Below, in pieces: positions 25,173-33,629 of a stretch of DNA of 64,000 bases. Numbering within the stretch: the stretch's first letter is position 1; each line of letters opens with the position of its first letter. The DNA comes from CAIZGX01 sp044374295 (lineage in GTDB: Bacteria > Bacteroidota > Bacteroidia > Flavobacteriales_D > Sanyastnellaceae). The notes under the pieces were generated by a model. That model saw nothing but the letters and a program-made list of their open reading frames with translations. It ran no database searches and was not told where the DNA came from. A program made the position numbers and the translations under genes. The stretch spans positions 9,105 through 73,104 of the forward strand of contig JBILOU010000004.1 of NCBI GenBank assembly GCA_044374295.1. The letters run 5' to 3'.

Positions 25173-26768
25173 ATGAGAATCATTTCTTTATTCATTTTAG
25201 TTCTTGTTTCGCTTCATTCGGCAGCGCAAGAATTTCCTTATACCGTTGTTTTAAATCCGGTGTATTCGAGTCCAGACATTGCCTTGCAATCCTACGCTTA
25301 CGGCGTTTGGGGAAACAGAGTGTTACTCATTGGCGGAAGAAAAGATGGCCTTCACGAACGTCAGCCATTCGCCGCATTCGCCGCAGATGGTATGCCCTCT
25401 AACATTTCAATATTGGATTTGAACAACTACTCTTCAACTCCAGTTGAGTTCGACATTCTTGATACTCCGTTAGCAGAACAGTTCTCTTCCACCAACATTC
25501 AATTCTATCAGACCGATAGCATTCTTTGGCTTACCGGCGGTTATGGCTACAGCGCTACTTCGCAAGACCACGTGACTTATCCGATGCTTACAGCTATTAA
25601 CTTGAAGACTTTCTTTGAAGCTCAAGACAACGGGACCTTCGCTTTCGAAAGCTTCGATTTCATTACCGACGAGCGCTTTGCTGTGACAGGGGGGGCTTTG
25701 AAAAAATTGAATGGTGTTTATTACTTAGCGGGGGGACATCGATTCGATGGTCGCTACAACCCCATGAATAATCCGACCTTCACGCAGACCTACACAGAAA
25801 AAATTTCGAGATTTATTCCAACGTTAACCGAAAGTGGAATTCAGGTTGAATGGTTATCGGAATTCAGCGACCCAGCTTTGCTTCATCGAAGAGATTTAAA
25901 TGTGATGGAAGGAATTGATTCGAATGGACAAATGAATTTCACGCTGTTTAGCGGTGTGTTTCAGCAGGTGGCGGACTTACCTTTCATGAACTGTGTTGAA
26001 GTGAATGAGCAAGGAGCAACTGAAATTCCAGAGTTTCAACATTTATTGAATCAGTACCACACCGCCCATGTTTCCTTGTATGACGAAGTACTTCAAAAGC
26101 AACACTATTTGTTTCTTGGTGGAATTTCCGAGTACTACTACGAAGGAGATGTCCTTACGCAAAATGTTGATGTGCCCTTCACGAAAAACATAGCTTGTGT
26201 TACGCGCAATGCGAACAATGAATGGATCGAAGAACTTAATCCTTCGGTCTTACCAGCACTCTTGGGCTCGAGTTCCGAAATCATTCTCAATCAAAACCTG
26301 CCATTCATTGAAGGTGATATTATCGACTTGAATTCGGCTTACGACGGCAGTGAAATTTTATTGGGACATATGCTCGGGGGCATTCGAAGCACTGGTCAAA
26401 ATATTTTCTGGACGAATAACGGAACGCAGAGCGCGCCAAATGATACATTGTATGAAGTTTGGTTGGTGCCGAATTCAATCGATGTTGCATCAGCACATGC
26501 ACTTCCAAAAAATGTCTTTACCATTTACCCGAACCCTACTAGCGGAAAATTCCGCATTGAATTTACATGTAGAAAAAATTGCGATGTGGAATTAACAGCA
26601 TTCGATTCGAATGGTAAGAAAGTGGCTTTTGATAAGCTTGGTAAATTTTCAGCAGGGAAACACAGCGAAGAAAATCGCTGGAGGATCTTCGATAACCCGG
26701 GCATGTATGTTCTTCAACTAAAATTAGGAGAAGAAATCATTACTCAGAAATTATTGGTTGAACCTTAA
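25173..26768 (+). CDS. Secreted protein with T9SS type A sorting domain
   Basis: 531 residues. Signal peptide MRIISLFILVLVSLHSAAQ. Residues about 30-430 contain repeats with GGRKDG, LTGGYGY, LAGGHRFDG and FLGGIS, the turn pattern of a Kelch-like beta-propeller. The last 80 residues are a T9SS type A domain (FTIYPNPTSGKFRIEF...GMYVLQLKLGEEIITQKLLV), which directs export by T9SS and surface attachment. Ligand unknown. Its stop codon overlaps the convergent VIT1 gene by four bases. Confidence 0.87.
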   Translation: MRIISLFILVLVSLHSAAQEFPYTVVLNPVYSSPDIALQSYAYGVWGNRVLLIGGRKDGLHERQPFAAFAADGMPSNISILDLNNYSSTPVEFDILDTPLAEQFSSTNIQFYQTDSILWLTGGYGYSATSQDHVTYPMLTAINLKTFFEAQDNGTFAFESFDFITDERFAVTGGALKKLNGVYYLAGGHRFDGRYNPMNNPTFTQTYTEKISRFIPTLTESGIQVEWLSEFSDPALLHRRDLNVMEGIDSNGQMNFTLFSGVFQQVADLPFMNCVEVNEQGATEIPEFQHLLNQYHTAHVSLYDEVLQKQHYLFLGGISEYYYEGDVLTQNVDVPFTKNIACVTRNANNEWIEELNPSVLPALLGSSSEIILNQNLPFIEGDIIDLNSAYDGSEILLGHMLGGIRSTGQNIFWTNNGTQSAPNDTLYEVWLVPNSIDVASAHALPKNVFTIYPNPTSGKFRIEFTCRKNCDVELTAFDSNGKKVAFDKLGKFSAGKHSEENRWRIFDNPGMYVLQLKLGEEIITQKLLVEP

Positions 26769-27862
26769 CCCAACGAAACGCCTATCAAAGACCCTATTCC
26801 GAAAGTTATTGCTGCTGCGACGAGTCCAAATAACACTTGACGAAACCCGCTGTACCAAACGTTTCTTCCCGTAAACAATGTGATTGCCGCCCCAATTCCG
26901 AATAATCCGAATGCACTGCATACGGTGCTTAAGATTATCGCTGTGAATCCAGTTGTAAAGAAGAATGGCACAACAGGAATAATAGCCCCGGTTAAGAACA
27001 GGAAGAACGAAGAATAAGCCGCTTCCATCGCAGAACCTTTCATCTCTTCCGCATTAATCCCCAATTCTTCCCTCACTAAAATATCCAAGGCTTGTTCTTT
27101 GTTCTGCATAATTGAAGCGGCCATTTCTTTCGCCTGAGCTTCTGGAATTCCCTTGGCCATGTATATTAAGGCTATCTCTTGTTGCTCGCCTTCCGGATTA
27201 ATCTCTAACTCTTCAGCTTCTAATTCCATTTGATTTTCAGAAAGCTCTTGTGAAGACTTCACACTGATCCATTCACCCAATGCCATCGAAAGAGCACCTG
27301 CTAGCATGCCTGCAAGTCCCGTCATAAGAACAGGCCCACTTCCTGCGCTTGCACCGGCAACTCCCATGACCAAACTGAAATTTGAAACCAATCCGTCATT
27401 ACCACCAAGAACCGCAGCGCGTATGGCATTTCCGCCAACATTTCTGTGACGTTTTTCAAAACGCGCCAAGGAAGAACCTGAGATGTTTTTATTCGTTTGA
27501 AGAATATTTCGAAGAATAGAAACGTGAGCAGTATCTGAAATCGAATTCTGCATGTTTTGCTTTTTACGCGCGTTTAATACACCAGCAGACAGACCCTTTT
27601 CTGTATCTAACAATACACCTAAGACATAATCATATCCGAATATCTTTCCAATTCTTCTTAACGTCTTCGCTCTTCCTGAAGGAACTGGCATATCGGATTC
27701 AGGAAGACCTTTACTCTTTAAAAAAGCTTTTGCATGCCCCATTTCAATCTCACTCATTTCACGAAAGACATGCGCGACATTCGGATCTTCCTCATGCTCT
27801 GCCAGCAAGGCGTAAAGAAAAGAAGCGTCAACTTCGGTTTGAATACTCGTTAGGTTTTCCAT
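26765..27862 (-). CDS. VIT1/CCC1-family transporter with ferritin-like N-terminal domain
   Basis: 365 residues from the ATG at 27862; an upstream in-frame start at 27898 adds an unlikely basic leader. Residues about 1-120 are ferritin/rubrerythrin-like (DASFLYALLAEHEEDPN...EMSEIEMGHAKAF). Residues about 130-365 are the VIT1 membrane domain (NAIRAAVLGGNDGLVSNFSL, then ALSMALGEWISVKSSQE, with further membrane segments near the C-terminus). The fusion is the known erythrin-vacuolar iron transporter (MbfA-like) type, which exports iron or manganese using the ferritin domain as sensor or feeder. Metal specificity is inferred. Confidence 0.88.
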   Translation of the reverse strand: MENLTSIQTEVDASFLYALLAEHEEDPNVAHVFREMSEIEMGHAKAFLKSKGLPESDMPVPSGRAKTLRRIGKIFGYDYVLGVLLDTEKGLSAGVLNARKKQNMQNSISDTAHVSILRNILQTNKNISGSSLARFEKRHRNVGGNAIRAAVLGGNDGLVSNFSLVMGVAGASAGSGPVLMTGLAGMLAGALSMALGEWISVKSSQELSENQMELEAEELEINPEGEQQEIALIYMAKGIPEAQAKEMAASIMQNKEQALDILVREELGINAEEMKGSAMEAAYSSFFLFLTGAIIPVVPFFFTTGFTAIILSTVCSAFGLFGIGAAITLFTGRNVWYSGFRQVLFGLVAAAITFGIGSLIGVSLG

Positions 27863-27919
27863 AAAATGAAATTTTATGCAAGGTCGATGAAAATACAATC
27901 AATTGCAAGAAGTGTTTAA

Positions 27920-28174
27920 TGGCAGCACACGTTTACGAAACAAATAGCGCTTTTTATTACGAAACGCAACCACCATTGTTATGTTAGGGTTAAATTCACG
28001 CCTAAATTCATTCTCAATGAAAAAAGCGGTGGTTATGAAATTCAAATTGGAGGGCTCTATCGCAATCTTAAAATTAAAAAGAGCGATGCATGAGTTTTCC
28101 AATTCGCATATTTCTACACCATTGAAAAGAAAAAGGAAAAAGCATTAAGAACTATAGGAGTTCCTGAGTTTTAG
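27920..28174 (+). pseudogene. Decayed 3' end of a beta-strand-rich, outer-membrane-like gene
   Basis: One plus-strand frame reads as plausible protein over 85 codons with a single in-frame TGA at 28091-28093: FTPKFILNEKSGGYEIQIGG LYRNLKIKKSDA, stop, VFQFAYFYTIEKKKEKALRT, ending VPEF. The alternating pattern and terminal Phe look like the last strands of an outer-membrane barrel, and TGA is one change from TGG (Trp). Upstream, a different frame (27919-27987) gives MAAHVYETNSAFYYETQPP before a stop, which suggests a frameshift. This fills most of the gene-free stretch 27863-28186. Alternative: chance coding in AT-rich DNA. Confidence 0.4.
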
Positions 28175-28182
28175 TATCTTTA
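28175..28182 (+). promoter_or_regulatory. -7 box of the lipoprotein gene at 28187
   Basis: TATCTTTA, one base from TANNTTTG, four bases before the ATG. It starts directly after the stop codon of the decayed gene. Confidence 0.4.
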
Positions 28183-28186
28183 TTGA

Positions 28187-28819
28187 ATGAAGAGTCACAT
28201 CGCATTCATTTTATTTCTCGCTGTAGTTCTGAGTTCTTGCAGCATTGAAAAAAGAGTTTATCAATCGGGTTATTATATTTTCGGTAGAAACTCTTCCAAT
28301 GATGATGTAGATGTTGCCAAGGAAACAAAGCCTATTGTCTTTGAACAGGCACCCACCATAGAACAAGCATCTGAAGCAGTTGTTGTCCCAACTGAACAAC
28401 ATTCAACTTCAACTTCAACTTTGCCGTCAAATTATTCTGATTCAATAATAAAAGACAACAATCTTTCAAATATAATTCAGACGAATAAAATTCTGACCAG
28501 AACTTATTCCGACTCCATTCCTGACGATGGAAAAGTACTTTTAGATAAATACGAAAAAAACCACAAAGCAAAAAAGAAAATTAGGGAAATTGGTTTTTTC
28601 CCTGCTATTGTTGCTGATCTCGGACTTGTCATGACCCTTATTTTTCTTATTCCTTGGCTCTTTGAATCATTAGCAAACGACTCGCTCTTTTTTACTTTTG
28701 TGTTTACGTTCCTCTTTGGGCTTGCAATGCTTATTCCTTTGTCTATTGCATATCTCATTCTTTCTATCATAACGAAGAAACAACGTCGAAAACTCAGACG
28801 AATGGGATTGGTCAAATAA
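28187..28819 (+). CDS. Putative lipoprotein with two C-terminal membrane segments
   Basis: 210 residues. The N-terminus MKSHIAFILFLAVVLSSC is a lipoprotein signal with Cys18 as the acylation site, and the following SIEKRVYQSGYYI is a pattern I know from many Bacteroidota lipoproteins. A Ser/Thr-rich region follows. Near residues 140-160 and 165-190 there are two hydrophobic segments, and the end is basic (KKQRRKLRRMGLVK). The family is not recognised. A lipoprotein with inner-membrane segments is odd: either the signal is an ordinary membrane segment or the protein spans the membrane after processing. Confidence 0.6.
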   Translation: MKSHIAFILFLAVVLSSCSIEKRVYQSGYYIFGRNSSNDDVDVAKETKPIVFEQAPTIEQASEAVVVPTEQHSTSTSTLPSNYSDSIIKDNNLSNIIQTNKILTRTYSDSIPDDGKVLLDKYEKNHKAKKKIREIGFFPAIVADLGLVMTLIFLIPWLFESLANDSLFFTFVFTFLFGLAMLIPLSIAYLILSIITKKQRRKLRRMGLVK

Positions 28820-28875
28820 GAATATCTTACCTTCTATTACCTCTTCCTCCCCTCGCTTCCCTTTTTCAAAGCCTC

Positions 28876-28934
28876 GCCATCGGCATTCGTCCGCAGGACA
28901 TTAGTGCTTCGCACATTAGTCCGCAGGACATTCG
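28876..28934. repeat. Mini-hairpin array D (class I)
   Basis: GCC-ATC-GGC, TCC-GCA-GGA, TGC-TTC-GCA and TCC-GCA-GGA in order, separated by CATTCG or CATTAG. The last CATTCG touches the TATCTTTG promoter box of the next gene. The array lies in the -33 to -60 zone of that promoter. The 16-base leader unit is not present. Confidence 0.75.
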
Positions 28935-28942
28935 TATCTTTG
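28935..28942 (+). promoter_or_regulatory. -7 box of the YdeI-like gene
   Basis: TATCTTTG, exact TANNTTTG, seven bases before the ATG at 28950. The upstream sequence is hairpin array D; no TTG -33 element is seen, so the array may replace or occlude it. Confidence 0.55.
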
Positions 28943-28949
28943 ACACATC

Positions 28950-29570
28950 ATGAACCCTCAAGTAGACATCATACTCGAAGAAGGCTGCGGCCGATGCAAA
29001 CTAGTCGGAACCCCACAATGCCGAATCATCATTCGCAATTTGGAAATGAAGGCGCTAAGAGAAATCGCGCTGGACACTGGATTAGACGAAGAAGTGAAAT
29101 GGGGATTCCCTACGTATACCTTCAAGAAGAAAAACATTTTCATGCTAGGAAGTTTCAAAGAATATTCAAGCATCATGTTTTTCAAAGGAGCGTTGCTTAG
29201 CGACCCTGAGAAAATTTTAGTTCAACCCACAGAGAATTCGAATTCAGGAAGACAGCTTCGATTTACCAATGCGAAAGACATTCTTAAAGCAAAGAAAACG
29301 ATACTCGCATACATCTTCGAAGCCACTGAAATTGAGAAGTCAGGCGCCAAGGTTGAGGCCAAGAAAACTTCTGAATATCCCATGCCCGAAGAATTAAAAA
29401 ACAAGTTCAAAGAACTTCCTGAATTAAAAGCGGCATTTGAAAAACTCACTCCAGGAAGACAGCGTGGATACTTACTACACTTTTCCCAAGCCAAGCAATC
29501 TGCCACTCGGCTTTCTCGAATAGAAAAATGCATGGAAGCAATTTTCAACGGCAAAGGCATGAACGAATAA
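28950..29570 (+). CDS. YdeI/DUF1801-family protein
   Basis: 206 residues. The first half has the DUF1801 pattern (LDEEVKWGFPTYTFKKKNIF, ...FFKGALLSDPEKIL), the second half the YdeI-type tail (ELKAAFEKLTPGRQRGYLLH, SAKQSATRLSRIEKCMEAIF). Proteins of this family are small cytoplasmic proteins, in Bacilli linked to peptide-antibiotic resistance, otherwise of unknown role. The N-terminal Cys pair (ILEEGCGRCKLVGTPQC) with three cysteines is an extra that could bind metal. It may be co-transcribed with the nuclease gene 11 bases downstream. Confidence 0.75.
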   Translation: MNPQVDIILEEGCGRCKLVGTPQCRIIIRNLEMKALREIALDTGLDEEVKWGFPTYTFKKKNIFMLGSFKEYSSIMFFKGALLSDPEKILVQPTENSNSGRQLRFTNAKDILKAKKTILAYIFEATEIEKSGAKVEAKKTSEYPMPEELKNKFKELPELKAAFEKLTPGRQRGYLLHFSQAKQSATRLSRIEKCMEAIFNGKGMNE

Positions 29571-29581
29571 ATAAAATTGAA

Positions 29582-30568
29582 ATGAGCAGTCCAAATCGAT
29601 CTAGAAGAATTCTCATACTCATCGCCCTGCTCTGCTTGGTCGTTGTGATTGTTTATGCTTTTCAGTCGACCAGTGCTCCAGTTGTTTCAAATACAGAACC
29701 GAAACAAGAAGAACAAAAGGAAGAAATTATTCCAACCGAAAACATTACACACCTCGAGTATCCCGCAGTTCTTCCCAACGAGAAAATAATTTCTCATTCA
29801 GGTTATTCCTTTGTCTATTCGGAAGAACATGAACAAGCGAAATGGATTGCTTATGAGTTGACGAAGGAAGAGACAATCAGTCTTTTCGAACGGACAGACA
29901 AGTTTCTTGTCGACCCTATGGTTTCAACGGGCACCGCTGAGAATTCTGACTATGCGAATTCCAGATACGACAGAGGACACTTGGCTCCAGCTGCTGACAT
30001 GGGGTGGTCGGCCGTTTCAATGAAGGAAAGTTTTTACTTCAGTAATATGAGTCCACAACTTCCTGGATTTAATCGCGGAGTTTGGAAAAGATTGGAAGAA
30101 CTCATGCGTTCGTGGGCTTCAGATTACAGTGCGATATACATTGTTACTGGCCCAGTCTTAAAATCAGGATTACCAACCATCGGGGGCAATCGCGTTTCTA
30201 TTCCGGTCGAGTATTACAAAGTCATTTTAGATTACACCCAACCCGAAATTCATGCAATAGGGTTCATTCTTCCAAACGCGTCATCGAGTGCTTCGCTTAA
30301 CACCTTCGCTGTAAGCATTGACGAGGTAGAGAGCAGAACAAGCATTGACTTCTTCCCTGCCCTTCCCGATGATCAAGAGACGAAACTTGAGAAAGAGGTT
30401 TGTCAAAACTGTTGGCACTGGCAAGCTTCTAAAACGAGTAATGGTTCTGGATCAAATCAAAAATCAGGAACTTCAGTACAATGCTCTGGAATAACAAAAG
30501 CAGGGGCTCGTTGCAGGCGGATGACGTTAAGCGAAAACGGAAGATGTTACCAACACGGTGGAAATTAA
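29582..30568 (+). CDS. DNA/RNA non-specific endonuclease, exported or anchored
   Basis: 328 residues from the ATG at 29582, which follows the previous stop by 11 bases. A membrane anchor or signal is at about 11-27. The betabetaalpha-metal nuclease domain follows (SRYDRGHLAPAADMGWS with the catalytic DRGH, then NMSPQLPGFNRGVWKRLEE). This is the NUC1/Serratia nuclease family, which cuts both DNA and RNA with Mg. The C-terminal 30 residues form a second small module (CSGITKAGARCRR...GRCYQHGG) with three Cys and one His, a likely zinc-binding tail also seen on other nucleases. Role: nutrient scavenging or defence outside the cytoplasm, inferred. Confidence 0.88.
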   Translation: MSSPNRSRRILILIALLCLVVVIVYAFQSTSAPVVSNTEPKQEEQKEEIIPTENITHLEYPAVLPNEKIISHSGYSFVYSEEHEQAKWIAYELTKEETISLFERTDKFLVDPMVSTGTAENSDYANSRYDRGHLAPAADMGWSAVSMKESFYFSNMSPQLPGFNRGVWKRLEELMRSWASDYSAIYIVTGPVLKSGLPTIGGNRVSIPVEYYKVILDYTQPEIHAIGFILPNASSSASLNTFAVSIDEVESRTSIDFFPALPDDQETKLEKEVCQNCWHWQASKTSNGSGSNQKSGTSVQCSGITKAGARCRRMTLSENGRCYQHGGN

Positions 30569-30622
30569 CACCGCTTTTCTGTCATAAATAAAATCTATAA
30601 TTTCATAAAAACTATTGATGAG

Positions 30623-30650
30623 TACTCTAAGAGTATCACATCTACTTTTG
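30623..30650 (+). promoter_or_regulatory. katG promoter with inverted repeat
   Basis: TACTTTTG (30643-30650), exact TANNTTTG, lies 36 bases before the katG start. Seven bases upstream of it is the inverted repeat TACTCT-A-AGAGTA (30623-30635), in the position of the -33/spacer, a plausible operator for a peroxide regulator. The leader also holds a small hairpin GAGTC...GACTC (30653-30669). No regulator gene is next to it. Confidence 0.5.
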
Positions 30651-30686
30651 GAGAGTCAAAACAAGACTCACTAAAAAAAATATAGT

Positions 30687-32948
30687 ATGAAAAAATTCTT
30701 AGTTCTATTGGGAATCGCCTCATCCGCTAGCAGTTTTGCGCAGCATCATGAAGGCATGACCGGACAATGTCCCTTCCACTCATCAACCACTCCAACAAAG
30801 ACTGAAGTCATTGGCAGCGGACAGAGCAACAAAGATTGGTGGCCGAATGCACTTAATCTTGATGTGCTGAGACAAAATTCCAGTTTGTCGAATCCGATGG
30901 ACGAGCAATTCAATTACACGAAGGCCTTCACTACGTTGGACTATTTCGCATTGAAGAAAGACATCAACACATTACTTACACAAAGCCAAGATTGGTGGCC
31001 AGCAGATTTCGGAAACTACGGACCATTCTTCGTTCGTATGGCATGGCACAGCGCAGGTACATACAGAACTGGAGACGGACGTGGAGGTACTCGTTCAGGA
31101 ATGGAACGCTTCGCGCCACAAAACAGTTGGCCCGATAACGCGAACTTAGATAAAGCAAGAAGATTGTTATGGCCAATTAAACAGAAATATGGCAACCAAA
31201 TTTCATGGGCCGACTTAATGATTCTGACAGGAAACGTTGCTCTTGAAAACATGGGCTTCAAGACGTTTGGATTCGGTGGTGGACGTCTTGACGTTTGGGA
31301 GCCGGAGCAATACGTTTACTGGGGACCTGAGACGAAATGGTTAGACGACAAGCGCTACACCGAAGGAAGACAACTTGAAAAGCCTTTGGCTGCTGTTCAA
31401 ATGGGATTGATCTATGTTAATCCGGAAGGACCAAACGGAAATCCAGATCCATTGGCTTCCGCGAAAGACATTCGCGAAACATTTGGAAGAATGGGAATGA
31501 ACGATGAAGAGACTGTTGCGCTTATTGCAGGTGGACATACCTTCGGAAAGACGCACGGTGCGGGAAGCGCTTCGCATGTGGGCGAAGCACCAGAAGGCGC
31601 TGGAATTGAAGAACAAGGTTTAGGATGGAAGAGCGACTTCAATACAGGAAAAGGAAAAGATGCCATCACTTCAGGATTGGAAGTAACGTGGAACTCTACT
31701 CCAACACAATGGAGCAACAGATACTTCACCACACTCTTCAATAACGAATGGGAATTGACAACGAGCCCTGCTGGTGCGAAACAATGGACTCCGAAAAAAG
31801 GAGTTGCCAATGTTCCAGATGCGCACGACGCCACTAAAAAGCAATTGCCAGGAATGCTTACCACCGACATCGCATTACGCGTTGATCCTGCCTATGAAAA
31901 AATCTCAAGAAGATTCTTAGAGCATCCTGAAGAATTTGCAGATGCTTTTGCTCGTGCTTGGTTCAAGTTAACGCATCGCGATATGGGACCGAAGACCACT
32001 TACCTAGGCCCTGAGATTCCAAAAGAAAATTTGATCTGGCAAGATCCTATTCCAGCTTTAAATCATGCTACGATTGACAACAATGATATTGCGGCATTGA
32101 AAACACAATTGCTTGCCTCTGGATTAACCTTAAGTGAAATGGCTTCTACTGCATGGGCTTCTGCTTCTACCTACCGTAATTCAGACAGACGTGGTGGTGC
32201 AAACGGTGCGCGTATTCGCCTTGCGCCGCAGAAAGATTGGGAAGTGAACAACCCTAAGCAATTGACCAAGGTGCTTGCAGCTTATGAAAAAATTCAGAAA
32301 GACTTTAACGGAAAAACGAAAGATGGCAAGAAGGTTTCTATGGCTGACTTAATTGTTTTAGCTGGAAATATTTCAATAGAACAAGCCGCTAAAAATGCTG
32401 GGGTTACCATCTCTATTCCGTTTACTCCTGGACGCATGGATGCAACACAAGAACAAACAGATGCTGCATCATTTGCAGTGCTTGAGCCAATGGCCGATGG
32501 ATTCCGTAATTATCTAAAAACGAAATACACTGTTCCAACAGAAGCTCTTCTCGTTGACAAAGCACAATTGTTAACACTTACTGCTCCTGAAATGACTGTA
32601 TTGGTTGGTGGTATGCGTGCATTGAATGCGAATTTCGACAATTCAAACAACGGTATTTTCAGTAACAAGAAAGACCAATTGAACAACGAATATTTCGTTC
32701 AACTTCTTGATATCAATACCACTTGGAAGGCTGCAGATGCTACTGAAGAAATCTTTGAAGGAAGAGATCGTAAGACGGGTGAATTGAAATATAAAGCAAC
32801 TCGCGCTGATTTGATCTTTGGTTCAAACTCTGAATTGCGCGCTGTTGCAGAAGTGTATGCTAGCAACGATGCGAAAGAAAAATTCGTGAAAGATTTTGCT
32901 AAAGCTTGGAACAAGGTGATGAACCTAGACCGCTTTGATGTGAAGTAA
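30687..32948 (+). CDS. katG: Catalase-peroxidase, with signal peptide
   Basis: 753 residues, full length. The heme enzyme removes hydrogen peroxide as catalase and also as peroxidase. Key residues are all visible: distal Arg117, Trp120, His121 (FVRMAWHSAGTYR), Tyr243 and Met269 of the Met-Tyr-Trp adduct, and proximal His284 (AGGHTFGKTHG). The N-terminus MKKFLVLLGIASSASSFAQ is a signal peptide, so the enzyme is predicted to act in the periplasm, unlike the usual cytoplasmic KatG. The first residues of the mature protein carry H, M and C (HHEGMTGQCPFH), the normal start of KatG. It has its own promoter and terminator. Confidence 0.96.
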   Translation: MKKFLVLLGIASSASSFAQHHEGMTGQCPFHSSTTPTKTEVIGSGQSNKDWWPNALNLDVLRQNSSLSNPMDEQFNYTKAFTTLDYFALKKDINTLLTQSQDWWPADFGNYGPFFVRMAWHSAGTYRTGDGRGGTRSGMERFAPQNSWPDNANLDKARRLLWPIKQKYGNQISWADLMILTGNVALENMGFKTFGFGGGRLDVWEPEQYVYWGPETKWLDDKRYTEGRQLEKPLAAVQMGLIYVNPEGPNGNPDPLASAKDIRETFGRMGMNDEETVALIAGGHTFGKTHGAGSASHVGEAPEGAGIEEQGLGWKSDFNTGKGKDAITSGLEVTWNSTPTQWSNRYFTTLFNNEWELTTSPAGAKQWTPKKGVANVPDAHDATKKQLPGMLTTDIALRVDPAYEKISRRFLEHPEEFADAFARAWFKLTHRDMGPKTTYLGPEIPKENLIWQDPIPALNHATIDNNDIAALKTQLLASGLTLSEMASTAWASASTYRNSDRRGGANGARIRLAPQKDWEVNNPKQLTKVLAAYEKIQKDFNGKTKDGKKVSMADLIVLAGNISIEQAAKNAGVTISIPFTPGRMDATQEQTDAASFAVLEPMADGFRNYLKTKYTVPTEALLVDKAQLLTLTAPEMTVLVGGMRALNANFDNSNNGIFSNKKDQLNNEYFVQLLDINTTWKAADATEEIFEGRDRKTGELKYKATRADLIFGSNSELRAVAEVYASNDAKEKFVKDFAKAWNKVMNLDRFDVK

Positions 32949-32973
32949 GTCGTGAAGTTGAACGTGTTGAGGA

Positions 32974-33002
32974 AAAAAGGTCGACAATTGTTGGCCTTTT
33001 TT
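32974..33002. terminator. Terminator between katG and the convergent sdpI-like gene
   Basis: AAAAAGGTCGACAA followed by TTGTTGGCCTTTTT: complementary over 14 positions with two G-T pairs, ending in a T run on the plus strand and an A run before it, so it may work in both directions. It overlaps the stop codon of the gene at 33001. Confidence 0.75.
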
Positions 33003-33318
33003 ATTTCAATTTCTTTTCGGTTTGAACGAACAGAACAATGACGCTAATAATCAATAAAGAAACCGAAATCACGGCAGACACTTCATCAGAGATAGGCAGC
33101 GTGATCAGCATTCCTCCGATTGCAAGCATAACTATACCTTGCTTCAGCATAAGCCGCGAAGAATAGCGCTGTGCTTTGTCCCAATTCTCTTGAGACTTCA
33201 TACTTCTCACAGTGCGATATCCGTATATGCCATTAATCTTCTTTGGCGGGAACTTCATTGTGATAAATGCTGCAATGGAAAAGGCTAATCCAACCAAAAA
33301 CAAAGGAAGTAAACCCAT
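33001..33318 (-). CDS. SdpI-family membrane protein
   Basis: 105 residues, three hydrophobic segments (about 3-20, 58-75 and 81-99). The cytoplasmic loop KINGIYGYRTVRSMKSQENWDKAQ is the signature of the SdpI/YhfL family; SdpI protects Bacillus from the SDP toxin and acts as a signalling receptor. The gene follows the antitoxin gene with a 2-base gap, so it is the third gene of the HigBA-like operon. Whether it has a link to the toxin is unknown. Confidence 0.8.
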   Translation of the reverse strand: MGLLPLFLVGLAFSIAAFITMKFPPKKINGIYGYRTVRSMKSQENWDKAQRYSSRLMLKQGIVMLAIGGMLITLPISDEVSAVISVSLLIISVIVLFVQTEKKLK

Positions 33319-33320
33319 GA

Positions 33321-33629
33321 TTATTTAATTTCAATGGTCACCTTTTTGCCAAAACCAACTTCGAATAATTCCAAGAGTGTTTTCAAAGTCATATTCCCCC
33401 CATCGTTTTCAATTCGAGAAATGTAACTGCGCTTCTTATTTACTTTTTGCGCGAATTGCTCTTGAGTGAGATTGGCTTGTTCGCGAAGTTGTCTCAAATG
33501 CATTCCGATTACAAATGCAGTAGATTCCCTTTCAATTTCATCTCTTCGCGGAGTTCCAGTCACACCAAAAATCTCATCTTTTACTTCACTCCAACTTTTC
33601 AATTTTGGACCTTCACCTTTTTTCTTCAT
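33321..33629 (-). CDS. XRE-family antitoxin (HigA-like)
   Basis: 102 residues. A basic N-terminal arm (MKKKGEGPKLKSWSEVKDEI) is followed by a Cro/C1 helix-turn-helix at about 45-100 (LRQLREQANLTQEQFAQKVN, KKRSYISRIENDGGNMTLKT). The order toxin-antitoxin and the overlap of 17 bases with the upstream toxin gene are those of HigBA modules. It should bind the toxin and repress the operon promoter. See the palindrome in the promoter at 33965-33974. Confidence 0.85.
   Translation of the reverse strand: MKKKGEGPKLKSWSEVKDEIFGVTGTPRRDEIERESTAFVIGMHLRQLREQANLTQEQFAQKVNKKRSYISRIENDGGNMTLKTLLELFEVGFGKKVTIEIK

Noticed and set aside
27899..28102. 67-residue minus-strand frame in the gap before 28187
   Set aside because: The plus-strand frame reads as better protein (see pseudogene), and no promoter or signal supports the minus one.
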